A DNA stretch of 64,000 nt from Chaenocephalus aceratus (Eukaryota > Chordata > Actinopteri > Perciformes > Channichthyidae). Within the stretch, counting starts at the first letter, position 1; each line of letters starts with the position of its first letter. Both the position numbers and the translations under genes were made by a program. This document shows positions 63,438 to 64,000 of this stretch, piece by piece. The notes under the pieces were generated by a model. It did no database searches, had not been told where the DNA came from, and saw only the letters and a program-made list of their open reading frames with translations. The DNA lies in NCBI GenBank assembly GCA_023974075.1, contig JAMFTG010000057.1, positions 448,501 to 512,500 on the forward strand. Reading direction: 5' to 3'.

Positions 63438-64000
63438 CTAGCAATTTAGTTAAATTGTTTCGTTTATCAACGCTACAACATAGCGTTTCGTGAGTCGGTT
63501 GTCGTTGTTGGGGGGAAAAGCAAACAGCTGTTTGCTCGGCTCCCGTGAGCGGGAGGGCACTCCTTCTTCACTACAGACTATCGCGCCACCTAACCATTTG
63601 CCAAAATGTTTTTAATACGAGCGGTAACCGGCCAAGCGCCGGGCAAAAAACAATCTTCAAATAAAAGAAAGTCACCGGAGGAGTTAAAGGAGTGACAGGG
63701 AGTTGGCTGCAGTGCCGCGTCCTAAAACCCTTTTATAATCTATCGATTAGATTTATGATTCGAAAATTATAAAAGTAGGGTAGACATGTGGAGATTATCC
63801 GGCTGAACAAAACGTGCATTTATCAAACAGGTTTGTTTTCCACAGACCTTATTTCCAGCTATTTTCCAAAACCCTGTGGAGAAATTCCACTGCTTTTTGT
63901 GGAGGGAACCAGCAGCTTACTTCCTGGTTTCAGGACGCGTCACTGCACCTCTCAATATGATGCCAGTATAAACAAGGTCTTCTGTCGGCTCTGTACATCA
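63314..64000. other. Unassigned sequence after DIRS-2
   Basis: Not related to the sequence that follows DIRS-1. A short frame at 63606-63695 (MFLIRAVTGQAPGKKQSSNK start) has basic character and could be the beginning of a transposon protein or a spliced gene. No downstream match fits inside the window. A GACGGCCACGACGGCCATGG direct repeat is near 63330. Confidence 0.3.

Noticed and set aside
1..64000. CRISPR arrays, bacterial operons, phage genes
   Set aside because: Composition, microsatellites, splice-type signals and vertebrate transposons all indicate an animal genome. Tandem arrays seen here have no repeat-spacer structure.

Overview
The window looks like accessory chromatin from a percomorph-type teleost. 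Evidence: dense (CA)n and other microsatellites, L2-clade LINEs with (ATTG)n tails, DIRS, Ty3/gypsy and hAT relics, long-TIR foldback-like elements, and an expanded class-IV TRIM family (RING, B-box, coiled coil, PRY-SPRY). I see no rRNA, tRNA or CRISPR. Almost every long reading frame outside the TRIM, zinc-finger and retrotransposon genes is a by-product of tandem repeats.

Region 1 (1-30,792) has no confident host gene. It is a transposon graveyard with readable stratigraphy. An old minus-strand L2 3' end is split at 5,418-7,584 by a long-inverted-repeat element (I). Two relatives lie at about 9,500-12,340 (II) and 17,876-21,580 (III). From 15.1 to 22.3 kb an approximately 0.6-kb tandem repeat occurs three times, and each copy carries a different insertion: a 562-bp MITE, an 824-bp hAT derivative with TSD CTAATTAG, and a solo LTR with TSD GTGTG that itself contains element III. 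Minisatellites of 57 bp (24.3-24.9 kb) and about 70 bp (25.7-27.0 kb) follow, then degraded Ty3/gypsy gag and pol pieces (29.1-30.2 kb) and a Tc1-like fragment.

Region 2 (30,793-63,313) is a threefold segmental duplication. The ancestral unit appears to be: C2H2 zinc-finger fragment, spacer, TRIM 3' region with a hAT insertion (TSD GTTATAAT), one-exon TRIM coding region on the minus strand, repeat block R, a 5'-UTR exon with a GTGAGT donor, a Tx1/L1-like LINE scrap, block R again with a 33-bp minisatellite, and a DIRS element with an internal deletion. TRIM-1 (start 33,784) is frameshifted before its SPRY domain. TRIM-2 (start 50,371) has an intact frame but has lost the block that holds the candidate first exon. 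TRIM-3 (start 57,574) has both. The DIRS copies at 42.5 and 61.3 kb share the same internal deletion; the one at 52.4 kb is only a 5' stub.

The most striking single item is a structurally complete L2-clade retrotransposon at 36,893-41,775, inserted into block R of unit 1 with TSD TGAATGA. Its ORF1 (zinc-ribbon plus SGNH/GDSL-esterase-like) and ORF2 (APE endonuclease plus reverse transcriptase) lie in one reading frame separated by a single TGA. The ORF2 side has no ATG until after the endonuclease domain, so the endonuclease could only be made by readthrough, by non-AUG initiation, or from an ancestor with one continuous ORF. I found no clear new multi-gene host system. The items most worth following up are this L2 arrangement, the long-TIR element family and the differential decay of the TRIM triplication.
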